Of a stretch of 15,358 bases of DNA, positions 7,100 to 15,358 are shown piece after piece (position 1 is the first letter of the stretch; every line of letters begins with the position of its first letter). Position numbers and translations under genes: made by a program. The notes under the pieces are model-generated. The model was not told where the DNA came from. It was given only the letters and a program-made list of their open reading frames with translations, and did not search any database. Source of the DNA: Dipetalonema caudispina (Eukaryota; Nematoda; Chromadorea; Rhabditida; Onchocercidae); assembly GCA_013365325.1 (NCBI GenBank), contig JABVXV010000683.1, positions 1-15,358 of the forward strand. The letters are read 5' to 3'.

Positions 7100-9081
7100 G
7101 AAATATTTGAACATTAAGTGATTCTTCACTTATTCCTAAATAATATTTTAAGTAAAATAAGGAACTGAAAAGAAAAAAAAGATTTGAATTGATTTAATTG
7201 ACTATGAATTGATTTAATTAGATAATATATAAGTTAAATATTAAATAAAATTATAGCCAAAATAAAGAAAAATTTTTTGCTCATAAAAATTATTAATTTT
7301 ATTTTGATATATATGGCCAAAAAATTTTAAATTTATTATAATCAAATATTATTGTATTGTTTCAGGAATCAGCAGCTAATTATCCAACCAATGATTTATC
7401 ATTTAATTTATCATTGAACTTTATTCGTAATAGTCCAATTTCATCACCATATGGATATACGGTGAAATTAGCAACACCTTCAAAGCCTAAAGGGTCATTA
7501 ATTAATGATGATATTATACGAAATAAAAGCATACCAATCGCATGGTTTGTAAGCAATTGTAAGACTGCAAGTCAACGAGAAATTTATGTTAACTATTTAA
7601 AGGTTATCAATCTATTTCAATACATTTATTATTATCATTATTATTAATAACTACCAATTATTATCATTATTAATTATAATAATTATTATTAGTAGTAAAA
7701 GAAAAAAAAAAAAAAAAAAAAGATCAAACAACATATGATTAGCATTAAGAGTTGTAAAATTTGAAATTCTTTATCAAATGTTTTCTATTACGAATGATTA
7801 ATTCGAAATATTAATTTAAATCAATTCCACAAGTCATAAAACCAATATTAAATGTAAATTAAAATATTTTAGAAATATTTAACTGTTCATATATTTGGCT
7901 TTTGCGGGAATATGTATTGTACAGATAATAATGCATCGTGTGAAAATCAACTCGATAATGTGTATGCATTTTTCATTAAATTATTTTCGTATATCATCGC
8001 GAATTTTCAGTCTTTAATAGAAGAAAAAAAAAAAAATTGCTTATAGCAAATATTTTATCACTGATTAAGAAAGAAAGAGAAAAAAAAAGAAAAAACTTAT
8101 TATTAATTGTATAAAATTTTATAAAAATTTATAAATTATATTACATTTTAAGTTATTATTTTTATTTGGCATTTGAAAATTCGATATGTGAAGATTATAT
8201 AACGGAAAAATTATGGAAGCATGGTTATGGACATGATATAATACCAATTATATTAAAACGATCAATTGTTGAACGATATGTACCACCACATTCATTTATT
8301 GCTGTTGATGATTTTACAACAATTCGTGATCTAGCTGATTATCTGAAATATTTGATGCATAATCTATCAGCATATAGGTAATTAATGTTAGTATTAATTT
8401 AGTTATAATATTAGCATGTAAACTATTTTATTTTTGTTTATTAATTGATATTAATTATATATTGAATTACTGATAAAATTTATCTAATACTATCTTATTA
8501 AAATTCAACCCGATTTGTTTATTTTAACTTTCATATCTAAATAATAAAAGAAAAAAATGTTGAATTTACATATAATATTTAATTATTTTAGTTGATATAT
8601 TTTATTTCACTTAACAATAATTAATAATTTGTTTATTATTTTAATAAATTACACTAAATAATTAATATATGATAAATATAAGGGAATATTTCGAATGGAG
8701 ACGAGAGTATAAGGTGTTATTTTTGGATGGAAATATTCATGATCAATTAGAGCGACCATGGGGATTTTGTCAACTTTGCAGGTTATTCATTATGTTAATA
8801 AAAGTAATTTGATTAAGAATAATTAGTTGGATAAAGATTGGTGATGAAAAACTTTCCAAATAATAGATAACAAATGAAGATATTTGCTTTTATGTATATA
8901 TAATTATATCCATTTCATTAATGATTATCAATTAATTCATTATTCAAGATTATTATGGTTGAATCCACGTCCAAAATATGTTATTGAAAATTTCACTAAT
9001 TTCTGGAATAATTCATGTGAATTATCCGGTACGCTGGTGAATAAAATTTTACGAGAAGAGGAGAAATTAACAAATATTTAA
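5067..9081 (+). CDS. alpha-1,3-fucosyltransferase (GT10), nine exons, 456 aa
   Basis: Exons are 5067-5237, 5445-5553, 6144-6248, 6736-6938, 7366-7602, 7873-7961, 8153-8377, 8683-8781 and 8949-9081. They sum to 1371 nt (456 codons plus TAA) and every junction keeps the frame (intron phases 0,1,1,0,0,2,2,2). The family uses GDP-L-fucose to add fucose in alpha-1,3 linkage to GlcNAc of N-glycans or their antennae in the Golgi lumen. Seen in the protein: basic tail (RKKK 8-11), membrane anchor about 31-45, stem, a degenerate FNLSLNFIRN block (209-218), AWFVSNC (255-261), HIFGFCG (281-287), the signature from FYLAFENS (308-315) through CEDYITEKLW (317-326), YVPPHSFIAVDDF (347-359) and a CXXC (409-412). 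N-X-S/T sites lie at N77, N210, N295, N427 and N433. The length is normal for the family. The CXXC resembles core alpha-1,3 enzymes, but the subfamily cannot be fixed here. No operon partner is visible. Family assignment is very secure; the exon 1-2 boundaries are least constrained. Confidence 0.93.
5445..5553 (+). CDS. fucosyltransferase exon 2: stem region
   Basis: Encodes residues 58-93 plus the first base of codon 94. The acceptor is AAATTTAG|G at 5443-5444 and the donor is ATG|GTTAGA at 5554, a weak match to consensus. The sequence is charged and hydrophilic (starting EIDKADD) with an N-R-S glycosylation site at N77, as expected for a lumenal stem. There is no conserved motif, so support comes from splice signals and from phase agreement with exons 1 and 3. 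Confidence 0.78.
6144..6248 (+). CDS. fucosyltransferase exon 3: start of lumenal domain
   Basis: Completes codon 94, encodes residues 95-128 and supplies the first base of codon 129. The acceptor is TTTACAG at 6137-6143 and the donor is ACG|GTTAAT at 6249. The peptide contains QYGIIMIENIVGEDPNEIRR (102-121), with codon use less AT-biased than the flanking DNA. Its last codons (from about 6236, PPKNN) and the donor lie inside the first copy of a tandem repeat that fills intron 3. Confidence 0.85.
6229..6603. repeat. three-copy ~125-bp degenerate tandem repeat in intron 3
   Basis: Three anchors recur in the same order. CCAAAA occurs at 6236, 6368 and 6491. AAAAAGTTTT occurs at 6277, 6406 and 6529. 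AAAATTTTTATCATTTAAA occurs at 6331 and 6454 (identical 19-mers), with a diverged copy at 6569. Spacings are 115-132 bp. The first copy begins within the last codons of exon 3 and contains its donor site; the other two lie in the intron. Confidence 0.85.
6736..6938 (+). CDS. fucosyltransferase exon 4: N-terminal catalytic region
   Basis: Completes codon 129 and encodes residues 130-196, with acceptor AGTTTAG and donor CAG|GTAATA. GCKEWKC (151-157) and the block from AEAIL (172-176) to GERDQRYPNQYYIFFTQ (180-196) match the place where GT10 enzymes carry a C-x-W-x-C, an ADA-like strand and a 'R..F...ES' approach to the active domain. The first residue of the FTQ-ES motif begins here and continues in exon 5. 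Phase is 0 at the 3' end. Confidence 0.93.
7068..7096. repeat. A29 homopolymer in intron 4
   Basis: Twenty-nine consecutive A, the longest homopolymer in the window. Other long runs include T19-A9 at 2867-2894 and T16 at 5997-6012. Run lengths may be unreliable in any assembly. Confidence 0.9.
7185..7220. repeat. two-copy 20-bp direct repeat in intron 4
   Basis: TGAATTGATTTAATT occurs at 7185 and again at 7205, followed by GACTA and AGATA. Confidence 0.75.
7366..7602 (+). CDS. fucosyltransferase exon 5: GT10 N-terminal domain and SNC motif
   Basis: Encodes residues 197-275, acceptor GTTTCAG and donor AAG|GTTATC. It starts with ESAANYP, continues with FNLSLNFIRNSPISSPYGY (209-227), the counterpart of the family block usually read as FNWT-[ML]-[ST]-Y-R-x-DSD...PYG, and ends with IAWFVSNCKTASQREIYV (254-271). 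The SNC...R segment is a strongly conserved part of the GDP-fucose-binding half. The usual tryptophan and the DSD acids are replaced here. The frame stays open into the intron as far as 7647, but the read-through is asparagine/tyrosine-rich microsatellite translation. Confidence 0.95.
7618..7721. repeat. imperfect ATT/ATC microsatellite and A20 run in intron 5
   Basis: Interrupted TTATTATCATTATTA-type triplets run from about 7618 to 7695, followed by a 20-A run at 7702-7721. The triplets explain why the exon 5 frame reads on past its donor. Confidence 0.7.
7873..7961 (+). CDS. fucosyltransferase exon 6: HIFGFCG segment
   Basis: Encodes residues 276-304 plus two bases of codon 305. The acceptor is ATTTTAG and the donor is GT|GTATGC. 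HIFGFCGN (281-288) corresponds to the family's 'I-D-x-Y/F-G-x-CG' strand, followed by cysteines C291 and C298 and an N-A-S glycosylation site at N295. Using the donor at 7962 rather than the GT at 7960 keeps the phase with exon 7 and yields the expected ...V-YYFYLAFENS junction. Confidence 0.94.
8153..8377 (+). CDS. fucosyltransferase exon 7: family signature
   Basis: Completes codon 305, encodes residues 306-379 and gives two bases of codon 380. It holds the diagnostic alpha-1,3-fucosyltransferase block FYLAFENSICEDYITEKLW (308-326), including E313, N314, E323 and K324, then GYGHDIIPIILKRSIVERY (329-347) and VPPHSFIAVDDF (348-359). The acceptor is TTTTAAG, unusual but forced by phase and by conservation; the donor is TAG|GTAATT. 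This exon alone identifies the family. Confidence 0.98.
8683..8781 (+). CDS. fucosyltransferase exon 8: end of catalytic domain, CXXC start
   Basis: Completes R380, encodes residues 381-412 and gives two bases of codon 413. It carries EYFEWRREYKVLF (381-393), typical of the family's 'Y.....W' end region, and WGFCQLC (406-412), a CXXC-type motif also found near the C terminus of core alpha-1,3-fucosyltransferases. The acceptor is AATATAAG (8675-8682) and the donor is CAG|GTTATT. Confidence 0.94.
8949..9081 (+). CDS. fucosyltransferase exon 9: C terminus and stop
   Basis: Completes R413, encodes residues 414-456 and ends with TAA at 9079-9081. The acceptor is ATTCAAG at 8942-8948. The peptide includes LLWLNPRPKYVIENFTNFW (414-432), two N-glycosylation sites (N427, N433) and C436. 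It ends in a short charged tail (REEEKLTNI). The frame is also open upstream of the acceptor, but only as AT-rich intron. Confidence 0.93.
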
Positions 9082-9155
9082 ATTTTGAAGAAATCATCAT
9101 TATTATCGCTGTTATTGTTGATAGTACTGGTTGTTCAGAATGTTTGCTCAATGTT

Positions 9156-9161
9156 AATAAA
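9156..9161 (+). promoter_or_regulatory. candidate poly(A) signal of the fucosyltransferase gene
   Basis: A canonical AATAAA lies 75 nt after the stop codon, a plausible 3' UTR length for a nematode. The cleavage site is probably some 10-20 nt further on. In such AT-rich DNA the hexamer occurs often by chance. Confidence 0.45.
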
Positions 9162-9162
9162 T

Positions 9163-12100
9163 ATTTGATGAAATAATCTAAAAAAAACTTCATTAAGCAT
9201 TAAAAATATTTCTTAAAATTAAATTAAAATTGAAATACAGCAAAAAGAAAGCAAAATATGTTTACTATTTGATGCTAATTATCGTTCATAATGAGATGTA
9301 TATTTTAGTACTGTCAGATGTAATAATGAAAATATTAGTACAAATTAGTGCTTAATTAACTGATTTCTTTTTTAGTAATTGGATCAAAGCTTTAACAATA
9401 CAAATTATATGTTGGATAAGGTACATGATTATAATCTTTATAATGAACATATTTACGCTCAAATTTGAAATATTTGCATTAAATCCTTATTATGTGATAA
9501 TATATTTCGTTGTATGATTAGCATATATTTGAATTGAAATTGTAGATTGTCACTTAATAAATGCATTTCAAAGTTTTATAACCACTCGTCATTTTAAAAT
9601 TGTTTGAAATTGAAAATTAAGCTTTAAAGGAAATTAAGTGGCATGGAATTCTTTAAAATATTCTATTTATAGACATTGTTGATAATAATTTAGCAATTAA
9701 TAGTGTAAATGATTACATGATAAATGAAATCATTGATTAAATTATATTATTAAAATAAGTATTTTTCAAGGATTTACATTGCGCAAATTTTACTTCAATG
9801 TGAATTTTGCTTTGGCACTTTTCTAAATTATTAAATTTTTTAAATGCAATTGTCTGGACACTTTCGAAAAATGACACAAAGCTGTAGTTTTTGGAGGACT
9901 AAATTTTATGCTAGAATTAACGTTTTTGCAGTTTATGCAATCAGATGGAATAGGAAAAGAAAAGGAAAAAATAATCAATTTTGCATTTTTTTTTCTTTTT
10001 TTTTTTTTGAAAAATTACGAAATGATTTAGGACAATTTGTGATTAGCAAAATTATTAATTGACCAGCTTCAAGTAATATTTCCACCCTTTGATTACTCAT
10101 GCTATTGCTAATTTTATAGTTTTTAACTCAAATAAATTAATTGATAGTTTTGATAGCTTTGTCAAATTTATCAAAGAAAGAATATATCCCAATTTTAATT
10201 CATGAAATAATTTTTATGTCATTTCGAAACATTAATGATTAATTTACTTCCAATATTTCCTGCAATTAATTTTTATTTCGAACATTTGCTGTATCAATAT
10301 TATTATTATTAAATAAAATTATTTTTTTCAGCCTAAACACAATAAAATTTTTGCGTATGTTTATAAAATTTTATAATGTATTATAGAGTTTTAGAAATAC
10401 ATTTAATTTATTAGAAATTAAATGTCTTCCTAATGACAGCAAATTTTGATATGCAATATCAAAATTTTACAAACAAAAAAGAAAATTAGGAAAATGTACA
10501 GTGAAAAGCAATTTTATCGATGCTTAATTAAAATATGATAAAAAGTTAAACAATGCGAAATAAATTATTTACATTCAGAGTCATTCAAATAAAATTAAAA
10601 AGTACAATTTTTTTTTTTTTTTTTGAAAGAAAGTTGTTTTTATTATAACTGAACAGATTTCAAACAGTTAAAACAAGAATAAAACTAAACTTTTACAGTC
10701 AATATGTTATCGCTCGACTTTAATATTCATTTGAATTTAAAAAATTAATTCTCATTATTATGCTGCAAAATTATATGGGAAGGTTTTTTTTTGGAATGAA
10801 ATAATTTATTATAATGGAAGAGATTTTGAAGAAAAGAAATAAACTTGAATAACTAAATCGTTACCATTGAATTATAATGCTTATTTGAATTTAGTAAAAT
10901 TAATTTTTATTGTTGTGTTATAAAATTAATGATTATATTGTAGTATAAAAAAAAATGATGGATATGAGGAATAATAGCGATTATATGCTTGATGGCTAAT
11001 AAAATAGTAAAGTTAAAATGAAAAATAATTTCAATAATTTAGAAAAATGAAATAAAGAAAATTTTTAAAAAAAACATGAGCATTATTTTTGTTTTTCAGG
11101 ATATAACTTATTTGAGGAAAGGAATGGCATATCAAATGTATTAATAATTAGTTGAAAAATAATATAATTCCAACTTAATCAATTAATTAGTTGAATAATC
11201 AAATTAAGTGTTTTATTCATTTTGTTGTTTTAAATGTATAGTCATTTTCAAAAATGATGTAATACAAACTAATTTATGTTGAAAATGTAACAATCAATCA
11301 AAATTAATTCATTGGTCAGCCAAAAAAAAAAAAAAAGAAAACCACAAATCATTTTGAAACTGAAAACAAAGTTAAACTAAACAGCAGTTTTCCACTTTTT
11401 TTTTTCTTTTTCTTTGTTTTAAACAGAGTTGATAAGATAGAAAAATGAGCTGAATTAATAGCCTAATTTTATTTATCTAGTAATTCATTACTGTGATATA
11501 TGTTTGTAAAAATTGTCCATGTTATATTCATCGGAAGTATTTTCGGGTTATTGTCATCTTTGGTAAAGCTAAGGTATTTGAAGCTAAGGTTTAAAATTCT
11601 CAATCAATTCATAGTTAAACAATAATAATAATACATAAAGTAATGGTAATTTGAAAATTTGGTATTAGTTTGTTGTTATTTTGTGACTATTTTTCAATTA
11701 TAGTCATGTGATCAATTACAAGTATGCAATTAATTACTAAAAAAAAAAAAAAAAAGAACTAATAAATTGGTCGGTATTGTATGAATATCATAAAAATTGA
11801 TGAATAATTAAGAGATAATGTCATAGAATGTGTATGCATTGCATTAGCAATCAAAATGAACGAAAAGCAAATATCAATTAATGGTTTGACATTTTAATTT
11901 ATCCGCTCATTTAATTATCCAACTACAAACAAATTGCTAAAACAATAAAGTCGTAATAATATGATAATCATTAACGTCTTCTTGTTAAAAGTATAAAAAG
12001 TAGAAAAATATGCAAAATTTTTGATAACCTGATTAAAAAATATTTTTTTGATTTTGCTGAAATATTTAAATTAAATAAGTTTTGTCCGATTAATATTTGT

Positions 12101-12828
12101 TTAAATAGTTTTTTTTGACATTAGTTTAAAATCGTGAATTTAAATTAGGTCAAAATATTCCTGATTTTTTTTTTTTTGGTCAAGTAATAAATCTTTAATG
12201 TTATCATTGGATTGAACTGATGTATTACTGCCGTGACACATAACGGTCATTGATTTCCGATTAATCATGTAAATATTTTAGCGAAATATTTACAAATTTC
12301 ATGAAAAAATTTCATCGATACACTGAATTAGGTACCTACTTTTTATCAATCTTCAATAACTGAATATTTTTTTATTTAATTTTTGTTTTTTTTTCTGTTT
12401 TTCTCATAATTCCAAATTGCCATTAATGATGTAAAACTATTGCATCATTAACCTAATATTCGATTTTTTTTTGAACCAATAATTTGTCATTTCATAAAAT
12501 TGTAAGTGATACTTCTATTAATCATTATCAAATATCATTCTTTTTTTTTCATCTTATCCCTTAAAAATTTGCTATTTATTTTATTTTTAAGACTAAATTT
12601 TTTTTGTAACATTTTTATTTCCAAAGATATTTGTTAACATTTTTAACATTTAATTACTTCCAACTTAGATTATGATAAATTCGTTTTAACGAAGAGTATG
12701 TGTAGTATTTAGTTTATAATATTAATAAATTGAGAATTTCAGTATTCAATTCTTGTCTTTTTCAAAAATAACAAAAAAAAAAAAAGAGTGCTGCAAAAGT
12801 TGTTATCGAAGAATAATCCATCGTTACG
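9163..12828. other. AT-rich downstream flank, no supportable gene
   Basis: Contains the 10441-10467 palindrome, several homopolymers (near 10608-10624, 11322-11336 and 11740-11755) and short open frames expected by chance. A small direct repeat (GAAGCTAAGGT-like) lies at about 11567-11590. Confidence 0.6.
10441..10467. repeat. perfect 12-bp palindrome with 3-nt spacer
   Basis: AAATTTTGATAT (10441-10452), GCA, then its exact reverse complement ATATCAAAATTT (10456-10467). It could fold as a hairpin. No gene is adjacent. Confidence 0.9.
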
Positions 12829-13020
12829 TTAGTGTTGAAGATACAACATACGTTGGCATGTCGTAATTTTTACATATGCTACTGACTTTCCTTCTAACTC
12901 TTCAAACTTCTCACATTTTTCGTCTAAAATTTTGCTAAAAATTTTGCAATATTTCTGTCTGCAAGATTGGTTGTTTACTAAATTATTCGCATTCTTTATC
13001 AAATCGAAAAAAATCTTATT
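12829..13020 (-). other. candidate terminal exon, unrecognised 63-codon open frame
   Basis: The frame is open for 63 codons to TAA at 12831-12829, without a usable internal ATG except near the end. Possible acceptors are ATTTTAG (AG at 12925-12924) and CTTGCAG (AG at 12960-12959). From the first, the exon would read roughly DEKCEKFEELEGKSVAYV and end CQRMLYLQH. Its codons are visibly less AT-biased than the surroundings and its composition is not the Lys/Asn/Phe/Ile mix of the chance frames here. No family is recognised and no partner exon was found upstream on this strand, so it may be a relic or chance. Confidence 0.22.
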
Positions 13021-13190
13021 TCAAATTCTAAAATTTAATATGCAAGTGGAAAAGTAACCATCATTTTATCGAATTAATTATTTGTTCGATTTTCGTACTG
13101 AAGTATTCGTACTTGTAATCATATCTGAAAAAAAAATCTAATTAGCAAGTATTTCAAGTTCTAAAATTTAGTATGTTAATGAGAATGTGA
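13002..13190. repeat. diverged direct repeat, two copies about 134 bp apart
   Basis: CAAATTCTAAAATTTAATATG at 13022 recurs as CAAGTTCTAAAATTTAGTATG at 13156. Both are preceded by an 'atc-t-gaaaaaaa-atct' stretch. The pair lies just left of the 13211 palindrome and could be remnants of a decayed mobile element; no terminal inverted repeats were recognised. Confidence 0.5.
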
Positions 13191-13210
13191 CAGAATGACA
13201 AAAACAAATC

Positions 13211-13242
13211 ATTAATGCACGATATCAATATCGTGCATTAAT
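13211..13242. repeat. perfect 15-bp palindrome with 2-nt spacer
   Basis: ATTAATGCACGATAT (13211-13225), CA, then the exact reverse complement ATATCGTGCATTAAT (13228-13242). After three unpaired positions on each side a further four bases pair. The arms include a G/C-rich core (TGCACG), making it less likely to be chance than AT-only palindromes. Confidence 0.95.
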
Positions 13243-14418
13243 TCATTGTCAAAGCTGAATTCATTCAAAAATCGTATGTTGCAGCCTTCATAATTTGTCC
13301 TTCACAATTTGTTTCAATCTTTAAGATTCAATTTGTTAATTACTTGCTAATTAATTATTAAGTACTACAATTTATGATTGCTTACATAGAGCTACGCTAT
13401 TTCAGCAAATAATAATTTCTTAATTTAACTAATTAAAATATAAAACGAGGCGAACAAATCAAACTTCCATATTTTTCAGGAAGAGATGCATATTATTAGC
13501 AAATTATGTTTATTGTAATGTAATTAATTGAGTAATTTTTTAATCAAGGAGGAGAAATTGAAAATGTAATCAAAATTAGTATGGGAATTATGCTCAAAAC
13601 AGTAGCCAAAATTTTATTTCAAAATTGATATACAAACAAGAAATTATTTCTAATTATTAATTCTTGTGAAATTTCGTTTAACTTAGTGTTATTGAAAGGA
13701 AACAAAATTTGAGAAAATATGCAATTTTGTAAGTATATCTCATATGTATATATATATATATATATATATGTATATCAGTTTTTCAATTTTTAAGTTAAAT
13801 TAATTTATGGTACGAGTAAAATAATTCGTTAATGGAATAGCTAATAATATTTGTTAAACTTGATAAAACTTACAAAAAAAGAAAAAAAGACTGAAGTAAT
13901 CACTAAACATAATTTTCGTCATGATATTTTGTTAAATAAATGATTTAATTTATTAAAATTAAACCGAAAAGATAGGGAATAGTCGACTGTTCGTTAAATT
14001 TTCAAATATTTTTATACTTCTAGCTTTAGAACACGTTTCAAAATGTTTTTCTTATTTTCAACAGAATAAATAAAAAATGTTTTTTTTTTTGTCAAACCAA
14101 AGGATTGATCAATCATTAATTTTACAACAAATTTCTTTTTTTTTTTGCAAAATTTACAAGAATTTTTACAGTAAATTCAACGGTAAACGTTGGTAATTGA
14201 ACTGGTTTTTTGACAAATTTTTCAACGAACAACACTTTTCTATTGTATGATGGTGACAGTGTAGGGTTGCTTAGCATTTATACCCATTTCATCATTTTCA
14301 GTAAACATTTTTCATTTCTTTTTTTTTTTTTTCCTTGGAAGCACAAAAGAAGAGCAGAGATATACCTAAACAGAAATTTTGATTTATTTTGTCGATAAAA
14401 TAATATTACAATGATGCC
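13243..14418. other. AT-rich non-coding stretch
   Basis: Only the (TA)n microsatellite (13747-13769) and short chance frames are seen. The frame at 14210-14398 is largely poly-T read as phenylalanine. Confidence 0.55.
13747..13769. repeat. (TA)n microsatellite
   Basis: An uninterrupted TA dinucleotide run flanked by G on both sides. A shorter one lies at 151-167. Confidence 0.9.
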
Positions 14419-14612
14419 AAAAAAGTCAATCGCTCTGAGGAACTATTCAAAAATTTCATCACTTTTTATTTTTAAATTGAAAAAAAAAAGTCAGTTCCTA
14501 AAAGAATTATTGAAAAATTTTATTCATTTCTATCCTCAATTACAAAAAAAAAGTCAATTTCTATAAAGAATTATTCAAAAATTATTGTTATTTGTCATGT
14601 TCACATTGAATA
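14419..14612. repeat. three-copy ~64-bp degenerate tandem repeat
   Basis: Each copy starts with an A run followed by GTCA (14425, 14490, 14553), then an 'aggaactattcaaaaatt'-like block (aactattcaaaaatt, aattattgaaaaatt, aattattcaaaaatt), then a T-rich tail. Spacings are 65 and 63 bp. Confidence 0.75.
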
Positions 14613-15187
14613 TCAACGATATATTTACTTTCAATTTTTTTTTTTTTTTATGCCAATTTCTTTACTGCATGTATGTATTACTCAAGCTATTATTTCATAC
14701 TTTATTTTATTTTTTGATAATATGAACTTTGTTCAATTATTAAAGTAGGAAAATATATATTCTAATTTAAAATATACAAATAAATTGCACACATTTGATT
14801 ATTTAGTTTGAAGTGAGCAATTCAACAAATTGAAATATGAAGTATTTTATGACTACATACAACACTGTAGTACATATTTCTTTGTGAAAATTTCTACTCT
14901 TTTTATGGTTTTTTTTTTTTCTTTCTCTTCCATTTTTTTTTTTCTCTTTTTACTCCAATAAATTTTTATCTTTTCATTGGGAAATTTTCATGGGAGTCAA
15001 ATGATTTCAAACAAAAAAATTTATTTATTTTTTTGCACAAAAAATAGGCTCATAAAAAGCTTCCATTAAAATTTGAAGAAATGAGGGAAAGGAGCAGGGA
15101 AAAGGTTAAGATGAAAGAGGTGTAATTATGCGAAAATAACATTTTCGTCATTATTTTTATCAGTGTTCAATTAATACTGTTATTATT
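14613..15187. other. AT-rich stretch with pyrimidine tracts
   Basis: No gene is seen. A long T/C tract covers about 14909-14956 and a short purine-rich segment lies at 15076-15120. Confidence 0.55.

Positions 15188-15358
<171 letters not shown>

Noticed and set aside
8996..9193. Minus-strand 65-codon open frame
   Set aside because: Antisense shadow of fucosyltransferase exon 9 and its 3' UTR.
9376..9420. Mini-exon between a TTTCTTTTTTAG acceptor and a GTACAT donor, a possible extra 3' exon of the fucosyltransferase
   Set aside because: The gene already ends with a conserved C terminus and a stop at 9081, and the peptide is not family-like.
9844..10062. Plus-strand 72-codon open frame (starting MQLSGHF)
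   Set aside because: The first half is fairly protein-like, but the second half is poly-T read as Phe, there are no consistent splice sites and the family is unknown. Kept only as a note.
11484..11594. 36-codon plus-strand frame ending in a small direct repeat
   Set aside because: Frames of this length are common by chance here; no start codon, splice site or homology is visible.
13440..13545. Short stretch with TTTTTCAG and open plus-strand frames
   Set aside because: Frames are at most about 30 codons, with no partner exon or motif.
14210..14398. Plus-strand 62-codon open frame
   Set aside because: It starts without ATG and crosses a T-run read as Phe; the opposite strand is also partly open, so there is no clear coding strand.

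Overview
This is a stretch of very AT-rich eukaryotic nuclear DNA (by eye three quarters to four fifths A+T, full of poly-A/poly-T runs) carrying one clearly recognisable protein-coding gene. The gene has nine short exons separated by introns of about 170-590 bp with GT...AG ends, mostly ending TTTAG/TTTCAG-like. Together with the protein type and the lack of bacterial-style operons this suggests a nematode. The intron density and size would suit a filarial or other spirurid worm, but the species is inference only.

Layout. Positions 1-84 hold a small patch richer in G+C that may be the edge of a neighbouring gene (it can be read on either strand). Positions 85-1432 are AT-rich with no supportable gene. 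Positions 1433-2014 are a tandem minisatellite of a 38-bp unit in about 15 copies. Positions 2015-5034 are AT-rich, with a two-copy 40-bp repeat and homopolymer tracts. Positions 5067-9081 (+) hold the gene: a glycosyltransferase family 10 alpha-1,3-fucosyltransferase. I rebuilt it exon by exon as 456 codons plus stop, with every exon junction in phase. A candidate poly(A) signal lies 75 nt after the stop. Positions 9163-15180 are again AT-rich, with two perfect short palindromes, a 64-bp three-copy degenerate repeat, a minus-strand open frame at 12829-13020 that looks more protein-like than its surroundings, and microsatellites. The window ends inside an ATT/TTA microsatellite (15243-15358).

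The encoded enzyme is predicted to be a type II Golgi membrane protein: a short basic cytosolic tail, one membrane anchor at about residues 31-45, a stem, and a lumenal GDP-fucose-dependent catalytic domain with the family signature at residues 308-326 and a C-terminal CXXC (409-412). It would fucosylate N-glycans or their antennae. No second gene in the window can be tied to this pathway.

The most interesting non-gene structure is inside and around this gene. Intron 3 is a three-copy ~125-bp tandem array whose first copy includes the end of exon 3 and its 5' splice site. A 17-bp inverted match links introns 3 and 4 around exon 4. The start codon is overlapped by a three-codon upstream ORF. 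The last three introns all end in AAG. The 38-bp minisatellite carries a 3'-splice-site-like motif in every unit. I found no evidence for a new multi-gene system; most of the window is ordinary AT-rich non-coding DNA.
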